Of a stretch of DNA of 64,000 nt, positions 1 through 12,659 are shown in pieces. Positions within the stretch are counted from its first letter, which is position 1. The number at the start of each line of letters is the position of its first letter. The notes beneath the pieces are model-generated. The model was not told where the DNA came from and did not search any database. It was given only the letters and a program-made list of their open reading frames with translations. The position numbers and the translations under genes were made by a program. The DNA is taken from contig NC_089541.1 in the NCBI RefSeq assembly GCF_040115645.1, forward strand, positions 7,874,001-7,938,000. The letters are read 5' to 3'. The DNA is from Euwallacea fornicatus (taxonomy: Eukaryota > Arthropoda > Insecta > Coleoptera > Curculionidae).

Positions 1-699
1 ACTATTGCTAAAAAGCTGTTCTGAAAACGGAAAACCCCGATAAAACTCATCAAAAAAATCGTCTTCATTTACGTCTAAATTCAAGTCGCTAACCGACTTG
101 ATGTCGTCGATTTGCTCGTTATCACAAAGGAGCTTTTCGAGCATGAACAGTTCACTTTTATTTAAAACCCAAAGCAATTCGCGTATTTTGTGTAACAAAG
201 TTCTAAACGGCCGAAACATTTCGCTCATTCTTTCCACTGGTTTATCGATGCACAGAGGTCCTTTTGGAAACACTAAAAGTCCGCTGACTATAGCCAATCG
301 AGGAATGGTGAACATCAAAGCAGGATCACAGTCATCAACCATCTCTTGGGTAAGTAATTGCATTTTAAGCGCCCTCTGTAACGTCTCGGAAAATAGCACT
401 CCTATCAGCTCTTGCAACTCGTATTCTTGTGTAGACTTTACAGGTACCATTGCGCTTACATAAGCGAGTTCAAACTGGGCAAATAGTTTATCAAAGATTT
501 TCAGACTCTCAAGTAACATCTCAGAAAAGAGATCATTGCTGTCCAACTTGATGGGGCCGTTTGGGGTGTTGTTTCTCAGGCAAGCGTCGCGAAGCAAATT
601 TCGAACGTTTTCTAGGCTTTTGGTTACGGCTTTGGCCAGTGGACGCATGGCGGTGCTTTCGGTTTCACGGTTCATTATCGAAGATCCGGCAGCAAGGCA
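1..699 (-). CDS. lst2: lst2 exon 3 (runs off left edge)
   Basis: Begins CLAAGSSIMNRETES after a tttaag acceptor and stays open for 233 codons to the window edge. Family landmarks include SLKIFDKLFAQFELAYVS, the charge-rich MVPVKST segment, LIGVLFSETLQRALK, DPALMFTIPRLAIV and FRPFRTLLHKIRELL. It ends in an acidic stretch (DVNEDDFFDEF). Confidence 0.93.
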
Positions 700-3353
700 C
701 TTAAACAATAAATAAATTAGATAAAAGAGGGGAAACAATATGAATTGATTAAGACAGTTAAGTGAATTTGTTTTTGTATTTATTCTATGACCAAAGAAAG
801 ATACTTTTTTATACGTACATAAAAGGTACGGAAACGTTAACCATGAAATATTTGTTTATCCCCTTTAGATCAAAAAACAAAATTGTAGGAGACAAAGCTA
901 TTGTTTGGTGTGATTAATATTAAAATTATTATAAAATATATAAATGCTGTTTCAAATTCCCAATCTTCTCTTTCTTAAATGTTGAATTATTTCTGTTCCC
1001 CATAGAAATTGAATCGTGAGTTTTATCGTATTTAACAGTTTTTAAATAAATATATGATTCAAAATAAATAACATTATTATTAACTAAACTATAATTAGTA
1101 GCAACTTTTACACATTTTAAAACATTTATCAAATCTTCAAGTCAAACAAGATACATATACTAAAACGGTTTTAAGACAATATGATTTTAGCGCTGTGTAG
1201 CGACACTTTCTCATAGAATATTCCAGACTTAATTTTTGTTGTTAGGTGTAGCAAGCACGAAGGAAATAACCAATCAATTTCGTCACGACTTAATGATCTT
1301 GAGTCAGGAATGAAAAGGCTTTTTATATACCCAGTGCTCAATCAACCCGTGTCAATTGAAATTTTCTAATTCACTAGCAAATTATTTCAATTTATATAAT
1401 AAAACAAGAAGATTTAAAGATGAGCTACACTAGTGTCAATACAAGCAAATATTTGGTTAGCAAATCGTCCAAAAATGTCTTTATAACAAGTAGTTAATTA
1501 ACCCAATTACCTGGAGATGGTGACAGTACTTATTAAGCTAAGTAATTGTGATTAACATTCCTAACTCGAAAACACAATGTATTTCCCGACAATCGAACAA
1601 CAATTTTCCACTGATAAAAATTACAGAACATTGAAAACGTCGAAAAAACCGCCAATTGATTAAACACCTGATTGATTAAAGCAGATTACTTGAGTGACAT
1701 TAAAACAACTAATTTAATGCATACGAAAAGAGAATTAAAATAAAGCAATTTATTTTAAGCGGATAAAGAAGTCAAGAAACATTTATGCGATTAATTACCT
1801 CTGCTCCAAACCATAATTGCCCCGCTAAATTGTCCTGCAAAACATCCTCAGGGAATTTCACCCGAAAATCCCTATTAGCCCTTTCGTCACCAACCAGAGA
1901 ATCCATAATGGCATTGGTTATGGTTAAAACTTTGTCTTGAGCTTGCCGAAGTTGATTCACTAAGGTGGTGCATCTCTCTGGATCCTTTCTTCCATCGAAA
2001 CTGTCTAATTCATTTGCCACTATGTTCAAGTCTTCGTCCGCGTAGAAGAATTGAGCCAAAAGCGACTTATCATCCCTCTAAAAGAACTTTTCTTAGTAGC
2101 TGATGAAAAACATATTATACAAGATATTTTTCAAAATATGAGAATTAATACACCTATAAGAGGATATGGAAGCCAAAATGGTTAACAATGATTACACAGT
2201 ATCCATGTGAGCTTGATCGCGTTACCTTTAAGTGCATGTGAAATTAAGATTTAACATGTAATATTGATAATAAACTAGATAAACACAGGCTGAAGCAGAA
2301 ACCTATTGTATCTGAGATAAATAATTAATTGTGTGGAACATTTTCAATGTCTTGGCTTTAACCTTGTAAGAACGGTAGACGAATTTTTAATTTGGAACCT
2401 GAATAGCTTACTTCTTATACTAGCACTGTACACGCAAGAATTTTGCTTTTAAGTGTCAAGGCTTTGTTCCCAAAAGAATTTCAATAACTCTAAACTGCTT
2501 GATTTACGATATTTCAAGGATATTAAGGAGTTATTATAGAATACAATGAAAGGACATGTAACTTTTATTTAATTACTACACTATTATTATATGAGTATTA
2601 GTTTGATTTGGTATAGTCAGGGAATTTGATCAACAAGAAGATGAGGTTAGTAGTTTAAAATTGCCCTTATTCTCATATGGTTAGTCATATAATTAATTGA
2701 AGTTGTTTCACATTAAATTGATTTTGTAACTGTCACTGTAACGGAGATAGCAATAGCGAACACATTAGAATAATTAAATTAATTAGAAATATATCACTCT
2801 GACATGCATTGACATGTCATTGTAGTCAAAATAATTTTGAGGGTAAACCGAAATGTAGATAGAGCCAGAATAGAGTGAAATGACTGACACTTGTAAGTGT
2901 GAATTAGGCAAATTAAAACATATTATGCTTATGTTTACAATGGGAAAACTTATGTCACAAAACAAACAAAAGAGGAAAAATATTAAAATCAGCCCTATAT
3001 ATTGTCCTCTGAATGACTAATGAATTACACAGAAAGTAAACACTATCAAACACATCTATTGTAAATACATAAATAAAAATAGCGTCATAAAATGTAGAAA
3101 GTGAAACTTTTGCTGATCATGATTTTACCTTCTTTGTGTTCCATTTTTGCAATATTCGTTGCATTTAAACCATATTTCCTACATTTCAGTAAACACTAAA
3201 GGAAAACTAATTAGTGTGAAGGTTATCTAAGTTGTTAAAATTGCATGAACTATTAAAAACACCGAGATATGACAAGTATATGTCTTAGAAATTAGTGACA
3301 AAAGAATATTTACTTACTTTTGGCTTGTACAACCACTTTCGAAGAGACTCCAT
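1..3353 (-). CDS. lst2: Lateral signaling target protein 2 homolog (ZFYVE28 family), 5' part
   Basis: Three exons are visible: 3318-3353 (12 codons), 1799-2077 (93 codons) and 1-699 (233 codons, continuing past the left edge). All are phase 0 and together encode 338 residues. The start MESLRKWLYKPK followed by RDDKSLLAQFFYADEDL, then LDSFDGRKDPERCTTLV, LAGQLWFGAE and CLAAGSSIMNRE, matches the conserved N-terminal half of Lst2 proteins. Splice sites are canonical: gtaagt and gtaatt donors, ttttag and tttaag acceptors. In this family a C-terminal FYVE zinc finger binds endosomal PI3P and the protein promotes degradation and down-regulation of EGF receptor; in C. elegans lst-2 is a LIN-12/Notch lateral-signalling target. 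The FYVE domain lies outside the window. No stops or frameshifts are seen, so the gene looks intact. Identification is from recognised sequence, not a search. Confidence 0.93.
700..3317 (-). other. lst2 introns 2 (700-1798) and 1 (2078-3317)
   Basis: Two introns of about 1.1 and 1.24 kb interrupted by exon 2. They are AT-rich, with many in-frame stops on both strands. I see no convincing exon, RNA gene or transposon in them. Confidence 0.8.
1799..2077 (-). CDS. lst2: lst2 exon 2
   Basis: Starts with AGG-GAT-GAT (RDD) after an ...cttttag acceptor and ends in GAG before a gtaatt donor (...LWFGAE). It has 93 codons and is phase 0 at both ends. An internal ATG at 2059 is simply a methionine-like reading start and is not the real start, because the family sequence continues upstream (DDKSLL). 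Confidence 0.92.
3318..3353 (-). CDS. lst2: lst2 exon 1 (coding part)
   Basis: Encodes MESLRKWLYKPK, the typical Lst2 N-terminus. The ATG is at 3353-3351. The donor after the last AAA codon is gtaagtaaat. This exon is too short to stand out as an open reading frame and is placed by homology and splice sites. Confidence 0.88.
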
Positions 3354-6300
3354 TTGTATGGTGTGGCTGTTGCAAGGCTATCAGCTAAACCCCCTTATCA
3401 TTTTTTTGGTCTAATCTACTCGATTTTTAACTCCAAATGGGGATTTCCTAGTTTGAAAGTGTGAGTGTGGAAAACATTATGTTATACCCCTGCTCTTCTT
3501 GACCTATAAAAAAGATCGTTTTGCAACGAACGCGGAGTATGGACGATATGATTTAACACAAAACCGAAAGCACGTTGTTCATTTGGTATAGAATTATCAC
3601 TCAAATTAGCTTAGAACAACACAAAACAATGAAGAATGATAAATCAGGATAAATTCAAGACACGCAAGATGCGGAGACATCAATTTTGACAGCTGCATTT
3701 ATTTATTTTATTTTTTGCTTGCTGTCCTTCTTCCTCAATTTTTTTAATGTCACGATTTCTATGGCGGCAGAGGTCTGTAAAACATAGAGGTTAAAGTTGC
3801 AGTTAGTTTTATTCTTACTAGATGGCGCATGATCACTTTTTGATGGCAAAACTGCTTACCTTAGAAGGCGCTGCAGATAACCGAAAGTAGATAATTACAA
3901 TGCTTCTATGGTGGATTCAAAACGTTATTTCAATTTTCGAATTAAAAATTTTGTTAAAAATGAGCATTAAATCCGGTGCGATTTCAGGAACAATTTGCCT
4001 TTTTTGGGTTCATGTTGCTTCAAAGCGAATCCCAGTTTAAGCCTTCAGGAATATGGAAATCAAATAGATTACAAATTAATTTCAAAACTTCATGTAAATG
4101 AAGTAAATATATACGAAAAGTCCAGGGAAAGGAACCACTCTGCTATTCCCACTGGTCACTCCTGGAGAAAAAGTACAAAATTTCCATTGAACGAGTATTG
4201 ACATTCATAAATTATCCCCATTAATGTATTATTTTCTATTAATACATAATTTTGAACTCGTTTTTTATGGGCTTTTAACTTTTCGTAAGTTAAATCTTTA
4301 CTGATTAAATGTTCAATGATCGAAATTTCTCTCTTCTGCTGCTTTTGTTATTGTCTGCTTTTCTGGGAATCAAACGATAGATTCTCATAAATATTGCGGT
4401 GCTTACCTGCAACTTAAGTAAGACATGTGGGTCTTCTAAGTTAAAACACTTTAATGAGTATTATCTTAATTAGGGTTGTTGGAGCGATATAGAAACGAAA
4501 CCTGTAATTGTCATGTTGGAAACTGAATTGTGGTGGAGGGACAAAATTATTAACTAAACGTATGTAATAGGACCATAGAACATATTTTTGATAAAAGCAA
4601 ATATATTTAGCTTCTTAAGACTCGTAGCTTTCAGCTAAAACGCCCTAAAAACACACTCATACCTCTTAAGGTATACCAATTAATACCGACCAGCATGGGC
4701 TATCATAAGACGTGGTGTCTCTCTTAAAACTGTGGCATTTCGAAGTTATTTCAGAAGTAAGCCACTTACTTTAAGTTATCTACTGATTGTTGTGGACCTT
4801 ATTTATGTTGGTTAACTGCAGTAGGTACTAAAAGGGGTTATAATTTGTCTTTTTTTATTTGTTTTGTCTGGCGACATAAGGCAGTTGTCACGCGATAAAG
4901 GCCAGACAATAAAATTACTCACGGTAGCTGTTTCCACCTGAAAGAGAAACCAATCTTTGTGGTATTTGGATTTATTACACACTAAAAAATATTCCTATTA
5001 GCAGGAATTATTGCATAATTATTGCCCTTGTTAGTGCAGAGCAGCTGTAGATGTTAGCTCGATTAATTGATTAGGCAGGTAAGTGTTCGGGGTTAATCGA
5101 AAATCCAAATTGTAGAAACCTCAAAAGGGGCAGGGTTAGGACCTCGTGCATAAATGATTTTCGTCGCATCGATCAACCCGACACTCAAGAGAGGCTTTGT
5201 AACTAAATACTCGTGGGTGAATGCTTGAAAAGGGCGACGTTTCGCACTCGCCCTGCTCATCAGGGATCAATTAACCGCTTTGTGTCTCGGCGGAAGCCAT
5301 GTGAATTGTATGATTGATTTAGGAGGAGAAGGGAGTGACCTGGATTTAGATACCTAATTGTTTGAAATTGTTTTGTCGCATTTTATCGGTGCAAAACCTG
5401 ATCCAGATACTTAGGAGAGGCACAATTGCAGATTTAGTAAGGTTACGGCTAGGCTACATTGGTCATAGTTTTCGAATTACAGCAGACGTTCGGTAATGTA
5501 AACACGCGATAATGAAAACATTGTGTTAAGAATTTGCGAAATCGCCCTACTTTTAGTCAAATATAGTTTTCTTTGGACCACTTTATTACACCTATTTCAA
5601 AGCTGAAAGTGATGCTACCGCACGTGTTTTGTAAAAAGTTTTACTTAACACAAATCAAAGTGAAGTGTGTGAGCAGAATTACGCACTATTTTCAGTCAAA
5701 AGTATAACAGAGGATAACTTTTAGCATTTTCTAAGGACTCGAACAAGAAACCATTGGTAACAACATTTCAGAACCTAGAAAAGAGCAATAGAAGAATGAA
5801 AGTTAACATTTCATTTCAATGTATGGAAAGTAAATATCTAAAACAGTCAAAAATTTCTTTTCTCAGTCGCTGAGTAATCACAGTTTTGTTAGTTTTTTTT
5901 GCTCATTGGTCACTGACGTCAATTTATCATAAGTTAAACCACAACTACCCGTGCGAGTATTGCTCATAGAAAATTTTTAGTACATATTTCAAATTAATCT
6001 AGCTTATATAAAATTTTCGAAAAATCGATAATAATAAGATTATTTTCCGTGTAATAGAAAATTGCCTCTCTTTAACATCCCTCATCATTTATTACCCCCT
6101 GCATCTGTTCAGAGTTAAGAGCTCCACTATTGTTTGTGATGATTTTGTCTCCCCTCAGCTAAACAATAATAGGGCTCTCGTATGTTTGGTTTCATTGAGC
6201 TTTCCCCTCGACTCCTTTCCGACAATAATAAGAAGAGTTTCAAGGGGTGTGATTGTGTACCTATTTCACGCAATTGCCTAATTCTTCAATCATTTGATTG

Positions 6301-8459
6301 TGTCAAAGAGTTCTCTAAATCTCTGGGACAGACACCATAAATTCGCTTTTTCCCAGACCAAAAATCTACTTCTAATGATGTTTTTTATGTGTCCGTTCAG
6401 CGTAATCTGCGGCAAACCTTTTACCAAGTCTGTTTTCTTGATGTGACAATAAACATGGGCAATTTCTACGCCAGAAAAACAAACCCGTAATTTCGGGGGT
6501 TTTAGGGTACTATAAATAACATTCTTTTTTATGGTCAAGATTTTTGCGACAGCATGAATGAAACCGGCAGATAGATCAGAAGGAATGAAATAGATTTCCG
6601 GTGATGAGGAAGAACTAACAGTTTATCTTTCGTTGGATTTATGGTTTTGGTTTTTTCGATAAAGGAGGACAAAGAAAGTTGACGTGACCAGTTTAATATA
6701 TTAATGAGATGTTTTGTTTACAACGGGCGGAATTGAGACCTATTTTAAGCCTTTAAAACTGCTATATGAAACCTAGATTGCCAGTTTATATTAGTATATT
6801 TGTCTTTGTAAAATCCAAAAAAAACACCATAATTTATACGTAAATTTAGTATGTGAGTCTAAACTCAAACTGTAACCAAACTGTATATTACGAGGATATT
6901 TCCAAGTATCATAAGTGATCTTTGCTTGATAGTAATACGTTTTCTGTTGGGTGACTCAAGGAGTACTTCTGCACCAGACCAACCGATTTTTATGCAACTG
7001 GGTCTAAAATATTTCAAAAATCAATGACTACTTTGATAGCCATTTCATGATGAAGTCATTGTATCAATAGTTATGTATTTATAATCGCGTGATGGGAAAT
7101 GTAGCATTTACCGCACTGATTCAAGTACACTGAGCAGTACAAATAGGCTGCACAGCGTGTATGTGGTTGGTCTTGCATGAGGTAATCACCTCCTCATTAG
7201 GTTTATTAAATAATATACTATTTGGTATAATGGGGGAAGCATTGTCCTTTATATAATATTTAAATTCTGAAAAAGTCCTGATCAGTTTAGGTTTCAGCAA
7301 AATTTTTGATGAAAAGCAGGTGAACGGAGAGGTCCACAAAAAATATTTTAGAATTGCACGTCATAAAATTATGTATACTTGTAGTTCTTCAGTGGTCAAT
7401 TCCGTATAAGAAAGAATCGATGTAAATCGCCGACAAGAGTTGAAATATTGAGATATCAGTTAAAGTATTTAAAGAATTCTTCACCTGTAGGTCTGCTATA
7501 TGAATCTTCACGTACATACCTTGTAGGCCATTTCAAGCCTTTTAACATTCCAATAGATAATGTAGATTAATATAAGTGAATCTGTGTAGTATCGTTGTAA
7601 CTTAATAGCAGTAAACAAGGGCATAAAAGCTGCAGTCACGACTACTTGGTCGTTTAAATAACCATTTGCCCATCGAAGAACTATTTTATTGTCTGATATT
7701 GGTGTGGGGAAAATTTTTTTTTTACAAGTGAGGAAAAGGACACTTTTATTAACTACCCACCACAATGTGGCAATTTCTTTCCAGTTAACGTCACTTTGTT
7801 TCATCCACCTAAAGATGTAAAAACACCAATAAAACCCAGAGACAAAGGGAATCCACTTAAACCTCGAAAAGGAGGCGATCTAATCCGATGTGAAAAGTGC
7901 TGAACGTCACTGTAATCGCTTGTCCACCACCATTTAGTATCTAATAAGTCAGTGAAGTTGTGCTTTCTGCGATCTGGCCGTCTCTTTTAGTTATTTTCTT
8001 AATTCCTTTTTGGAGAACTTTTAAAAGCACCAACAATTCAGCGTCAGGTTTTATGAACTTTTTTATTGGCTAATTTCGATGAAGCAGAAGCGCAAAATTT
8101 CGATTTTTAAACCATTATGCTTATGCGTAGGTTTGACGAAATACTTTGTTAAAAATATGCTGAAATTCCTGGAATGTAGACGATCAAAATTTGAAAAATG
8201 GCAAAAAGTTAGGTCTTCCTACTAAACTCATTTGCAGAGCAATTTTCCTCCTCAAAAATATCCTCCAAATTCTTTTTAAATGTGATGTCTTATTTTATAA
8301 GAATTATATTATGGAATTACAAAATCAAATAAGTTTTAAGGATTATATAGTAAAAATTTTGTGGCGCCACTGGTTCTAAATATTTTTCGTTGATCTTGAA
8401 TTGTTTTGAGACATACGATTCGAATGTATAAGGTACAAGCAAAGATCCAAGTTACAAAA
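3354..8459. other. Intergenic: lst2 upstream region and unassigned sequence
   Basis: Holds the 5' flank of lst2 and about 5 kb of AT-rich sequence. No TATA box can be assigned with confidence. Open frames here are short (up to about 98 codons) and have no recognisable protein similarity. I see no tRNA, MITE with clear arms or conserved domain. Confidence 0.6.
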
Positions 8460-8461
8460 TA

Positions 8462-9084
8462 CAGGGTGAGTCGGGAGGATCGTGCCAAACTTCAGGAGCG
8501 TGTTGTACATGAAAAATAAATGTAAAAAAACTCGAATGTTGTTATCCGATTTTCGTTTGTTTACAAGTTATAGCGTAAATAAATTTGTTTAACTAGGATT
8601 CTATTTACCATAAACGTACCTTTCCTGGACGTTGGATTGGTCGTGGTGGCCTTATTAGTTGGCCTCCAAGGTCTCCAGACCTCACACCACTAGACTATTG
8701 TTTGTGGGGTTGGTTTAAAACTCAAGTGTACAGAGTAAAAGTGGACACTCAAGATGCACTAATTCAACGCATTAGAAATGCTGCAGCTGCTATCAAAGAA
8801 AGACATGAAACAATCAGGAGCGCAACGAATGCTCTTCATAGACGAAGCCGAAAATGTTTAGAAGTTAATGGCGATATTTTTGAACATTTACTATGATAAC
8901 CAAACGTTAATTTATAAAATTTCTTATGAAATTTATAATTTTTTTAAATTTTATGTTTTAATTTTATTTACGCTATAACTTGTAAACAAACAAAAATCGG
9001 ATAACAAAATTTGAGTTTTTTTACATTTATTTTTCCTGTACAACACGTTCCTGAAGTTTGGCACGATCCTCCCGACTCACCCTG
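8462..9084. mobile_element. Tc1/mariner-superfamily deletion derivative, 623 bp
   Basis: Bounded by TA dinucleotides (8460-8461, 9085-9086) and near-perfect terminal inverted repeats of about 120 bp beginning CAGGGTGAGTCGGGAGG. The interior keeps only the C-terminal third of a transposase. The long repeats, TA duplication and partial gene show an internally deleted DDE element that could be moved only in trans. Confidence 0.85.
8615..8896 (+). pseudogene. Transposase C-terminal fragment in the 623-bp element
   Basis: An open frame of 93 codons reads RWIGRGGL then WPPRSPDLTPLDYCLWG, the block carrying the third acidic residue of the DDE/D triad in one insect Tc1/mariner lineage. The tail KTQVYRV...IRNAAAAIKER is typical of that lineage's C-terminus. 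The HTH region and the first two catalytic acids are missing. The upstream part of the gene was lost when the element shrank, so it cannot encode an active transposase. Confidence 0.8.
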
Positions 9085-9086
9085 TA

Positions 9087-9594
9087 TACGTTGTTTTGTA
9101 GCGCCCATTTTGAAGATTGTAACAAAACTTCTAAAAACTCAAATAGTTTTTAAGTTCATGTGAGGTACGCTCAAAAAGTGGTGACCCTGACCTGACTACA
9201 CTAACCTGACACACCTTTGATTTGGTGTACCATCAACCTTTTACAGTACTCCTGCGATGCAGTGCTGCCTTCAGCTCGACAGTGCGTGACGTAAACCGAC
9301 TTTACCGTCCACTCGTAGTAAATGTTAATGTTACCAAGAAGAAAATAAAATAAACGCATGTCGAAATTTTTTCAAATTCTTTAACGTATTTTTATCCAAC
9401 ACACGCACACGACATGCATCGAGATCTGGATGCTTCAGTTGAGGTGCAAGAGTTTTTAAAATGCAATTCTAGCAACCTTCTTTTATAGGCATTGAGAAGG
9501 TATGAAAACAGATACTTGAAGTGCCGAAGGAGATATCTCGGAGGCTGAATGATACGTCAGAAACTCGTTGACTTAAGTTTATTGTATATCGTAC
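9087..9594. other. Unassigned intergenic
   Basis: No gene, repeat arms or RNA structure recognised. Confidence 0.5.
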
Positions 9595-9862
9595 TGTTTT
9601 TTTGGTGTGCCTGACATTGCCATCTTCTAAACGGCGAGAGTTACAACTTCTTTTCTGTCACAAACAGTTTACGAACTATGAGGGATTGAAGTTTTGGGCA
9701 ATTTCCACATTTTTTCAAATACCTAGGTAACCACTGAAAGTGTGGCAACCTTGCAGCGGCTTCATCAATCAGCTTTACAGGGGGCCACTTTTGTCTGATT
9801 CAACCGAAGTTGAAACTCTCGCCGTTTCGGAGATAGCAACGGTAAGCGCACCAAAAAAAAAA
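9595..9862. mobile_element. Short inverted-repeat element (MITE-like), about 265 bp
   Basis: A left arm (9597-9650) with a T-run, GGTGTGCC and ACGGCGAGAG is matched by the reverse complement of 9806-9862, over about 54 bp with roughly ten mismatches. The interior is non-coding. The exact ends and any target duplication are unclear because both ends are homopolymer T/A. Confidence 0.6.
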
Positions 9863-10768
9863 CCTTGCATAGTGCAACTCGGCGAGAGGATCAACTTGAT
9901 GTATGATGTATTTTAGATCAGTGGTTCAGAACATTTCTGAGACACCGTCGATTAAAGTTCTAAACGGGGCAAAAAGGCGGTATACTGTGCTATTCGCGAA
10001 TATTTCACACTTCACTCTGGCAAATTACTAATTGAATAAAGCCGGAGAGTAAAAGCAAATTAAAAAAGGTAATTTAGAGCAACACATCGTATTCTAAGCA
10101 GCGAGAAAACTCGATGGAAATTTAATTGCTACTAACGAACTGAACCAGATGAGATTTTAATCCGGCAGCACAAATAAAACGATAGAATCGAAATAACAAA
10201 GCCGAAATATTCAGTTTGCGTTCGGTATATTTTCCGGAAGCTATATTAGATTACATTTTAATCAGCAGCAACTGTACTGGGGGTGCCGGGTTACCGGCCA
10301 TTACTCAAACTTGACGTTAAATGGCTAATCCAATTGTTACCCCAACGATATGTGGTTATCGCTCGATCTAGTTGGCTTTGTGCGCTGCGCGTCGCTACGG
10401 CGTCGCCCTTCACCCCGAACAAACGCGCCGTCGACGTCGGCGTCGTCTCTTCAAATCATTGGGTTTTGATGTTTTAATTCACTTTGAACGCCCTCCTCTT
10501 TGGCTCTGCCAGTTTAACTTAATAAATTCATTTCGTGATCGTTTCGAAACGTCAAAAAACGATTGCAAGTATTTTTCCCAAGGCACCCTGCGAAAGCAGG
10601 CATAACACACGTAGATAATAGACGCGAAAACGAATACTAACGCGCGCGCGTGTGTTAAGACGTATTGGTTGTTGCATAGTTTCTGTCGTATTTTTGAATT
10701 AAGTGAAAATTTCCATAATCACGAAAAGAAACTTAATTAAGTATCAATATGTTCTCCATTACTACGAA
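9863..10768. other. Intergenic with a CpG-dense patch at about 10340-10460
   Basis: Mostly AT-rich. The patch 10340-10460 is much richer in GC and CpG than its surroundings. Two overlapping open frames of 64 and 77 codons cross it, but they read as low-complexity arginine/alanine strings in different frames with no known domain. The alternating (CG)n tract near 10640 is notable only as simple sequence. Confidence 0.4.
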
Positions 10769-12637
10769 TCACTTGTCGCTAGTTAATGAGCAACATATTG
10801 ATGCTGGACGCAAAAAAAATGTTTTTTTTTTGCCAGAGAATTCTATCGATGCATTATTGCCATCATCTTCAGTATAAAGTTTCTTCCCATCTAGAAAATT
10901 TTGTTGTGACAAAAACAAGTGGTGGTTTGATGGTGCCACATCTGGACAGTGAGATGGACGAGAAAGCACTTCATAACCTAGTTGGTTTATAATATTCAGG
11001 GTGTTTAAAAACGTATGTCGAAAAATGAAGAGCGCGATTCTTTAACTTGTAACAAAAAAAAGTTTATATGAATATATGTCAGCAAACGCACCGTTTTAGA
11101 CATACAAGGTGTCAAAAAAGAGTTTCTTTTCGGTTTTTTGACCATATCTCAGGAATCGTTTGAGATACAGACTTCAGATTTTGTGCACGTATTATCATTA
11201 GTAGTAGCTACGTTTTGAGAGCTACTTCAATTTTTTTCCATATGTTAGAAGCGTAGATTTTAGGATTGCGTGAGATGTTTTTGCCCCCAATTTTTACGCC
11301 ACTGGGAAAATTAGCATTTTAGAACCACGAACAATGATTGAAAACGGCCTCCTCCTATTGTAATGCAGGCCTCTAACCTACGTCTTATCTACTAACGTAC
11401 CCGTTTGAAAATACCCGGAATGTTGCGCGTCGTACTGCAGGAGACAATAATGCGATTTTTCAGTTCTTCAACAGTATTTATTGGTGTAGTGTAAACTAAA
11501 CTTTTTAAGATTTAGGGACTGAGGAGATCAAGCCTGTGGTCCAATTGTTGTGATTCTAAAATGCTAATTTTCCTAGGAGCTTAAAAATTAAGGAAAAAAA
11601 ATTTCGCTAAGCCCTAAAATCTCCGCTTCTGACATATCGAAAGAAAATGAAGTAGCGTACATAACATAACTAATATTAATGATAACAGGTGTACAAAATC
11701 TGAATTTTGTATCTCAAGCGATTCCCGAAATATCGTCAAAAAACGTTGGTTTTTTGACATCCTGTGTCTCGAAAACGGTGCGTTTTTGGACCCATGTTAG
11801 TAGAAACGTTTTTTCTTATAACGAGCCAAAGAATCACACACTTTATTTTTTGATACATATTTTCAAACACTCTATATACTTTCTGCCTGGTTTTAAGTGA
11901 GCTGTGTGTTCAGACGTTATCATGTTGAAACACAACACCTTTGCGATTGGCCAATTGTGGTCGTGTCTTCCTAATTTTTGAATCCAGTCATGATAAGTGA
12001 TCACAGTAAACATCAGCGTTAACACTTTGACCATGTGGCAAAAGTTCATAATGTATAGGTCTTTCTCTGTTCCATCAAATAGAGCGCATTCCTTTTCATT
12101 GATGTATGTTATGTTTAGAGACTTTTGGAGCCTTTCGGCATGGAAAACATTTGGTCGTTTTTCTAAATGGATTATCATATATAACTGATTTTTCGTCTCT
12201 AGTAACTAACTGGTTCAAATTTATTCGGTATGAGCAATGCAAAATACATACTGATATGGGTTGCCAGGTTGTCTTCACTCAATTCATGTGGTATCCAACG
12301 TCCAAGTTTTTCAACATACCCTAGTGTTTTTAAATGTCGACATATTGTGGTATGGGCATTGTCCGTCTTTTCCTTTATCTGTTTGCTATTTAACAAAATG
12401 GGTCGTCCATTATTGTGGCCTGTAAAGTATCGTCATTAAAGTTAGAGCGTCTGCCGGTACGAGATTCATCTTTGAGGTGAAAATTTTCAGGCTCGGAATT
12501 TTGCGAACCATCTTTATATCATCTTACAATGCTTTTTTTTTTAAGTGTTGCACAAATTTTTCATAGCCATCGTTTGCAATCTTGCCCTTTTGGAACTCGT
12601 AGAGTATGCGGTGTCTCAGGATGAGTTCTATCAACAT
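10769..12637 (-). pseudogene. Decayed mariner transposase, split by a nested element
   Basis: Read on the minus strand from an ATG at 12637: MLIELILRHRILYEFQKGK is the mariner HTH start. Then come KTLGYVEKLGRWIPHEL (the WVPHEL linker), RDEKSVIYDN (first catalytic D), FTVITYHDWIQKL, a PHTSL-like remnant and, after the insertion, EVLSRPSHCPDVAPSNHHLF in place of the usual YSPDLAPSDYHLF, so the third catalytic D is N. Frames change several times and stops are present. This is an old irritans/mellifera-type mariner copy. Its outer inverted repeats are too decayed for me to place. Confidence 0.8.
10997..11874. mobile_element. Foldback/MITE element inserted in the mariner relic, about 880 bp
   Basis: Left arm 10997 to about 11340 and right arm about 11530-11874 are inverted repeats: CAGGGTGTTT at the left end and AAACACTCTA at the right. 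Shared blocks include a GATTCTTT motif, ACGCACCGTTTT, a GGTGTCAAAAAA-like block, TTGAGATAC, a TCAGATTTTGT block and GCTAATTTTCC. It interrupts the mariner between the PHTSL and EVLSRPS segments, so it arrived later. The interior has no transposase. Confidence 0.75.
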
Positions 12638-12659
12638 TCGTGTTTAAACCCTCAAATCT

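Noticed and set aside
98..463. 121-codon plus-strand frame at the left edge
   Set aside because: It is antisense to the well-supported lst2 exon 3 and has no domain.
2059..2059. ATG-like reading start of lst2 at 2059
   Set aside because: The conserved family sequence continues upstream (RDDKSLL) to a splice acceptor, and the true start exon is found at 3353.
10283..10605. Two overlapping open frames over the CpG patch as genes
   Set aside because: Low-complexity products with no domain. The two frames overlap and neither is favoured; openness follows from local composition.
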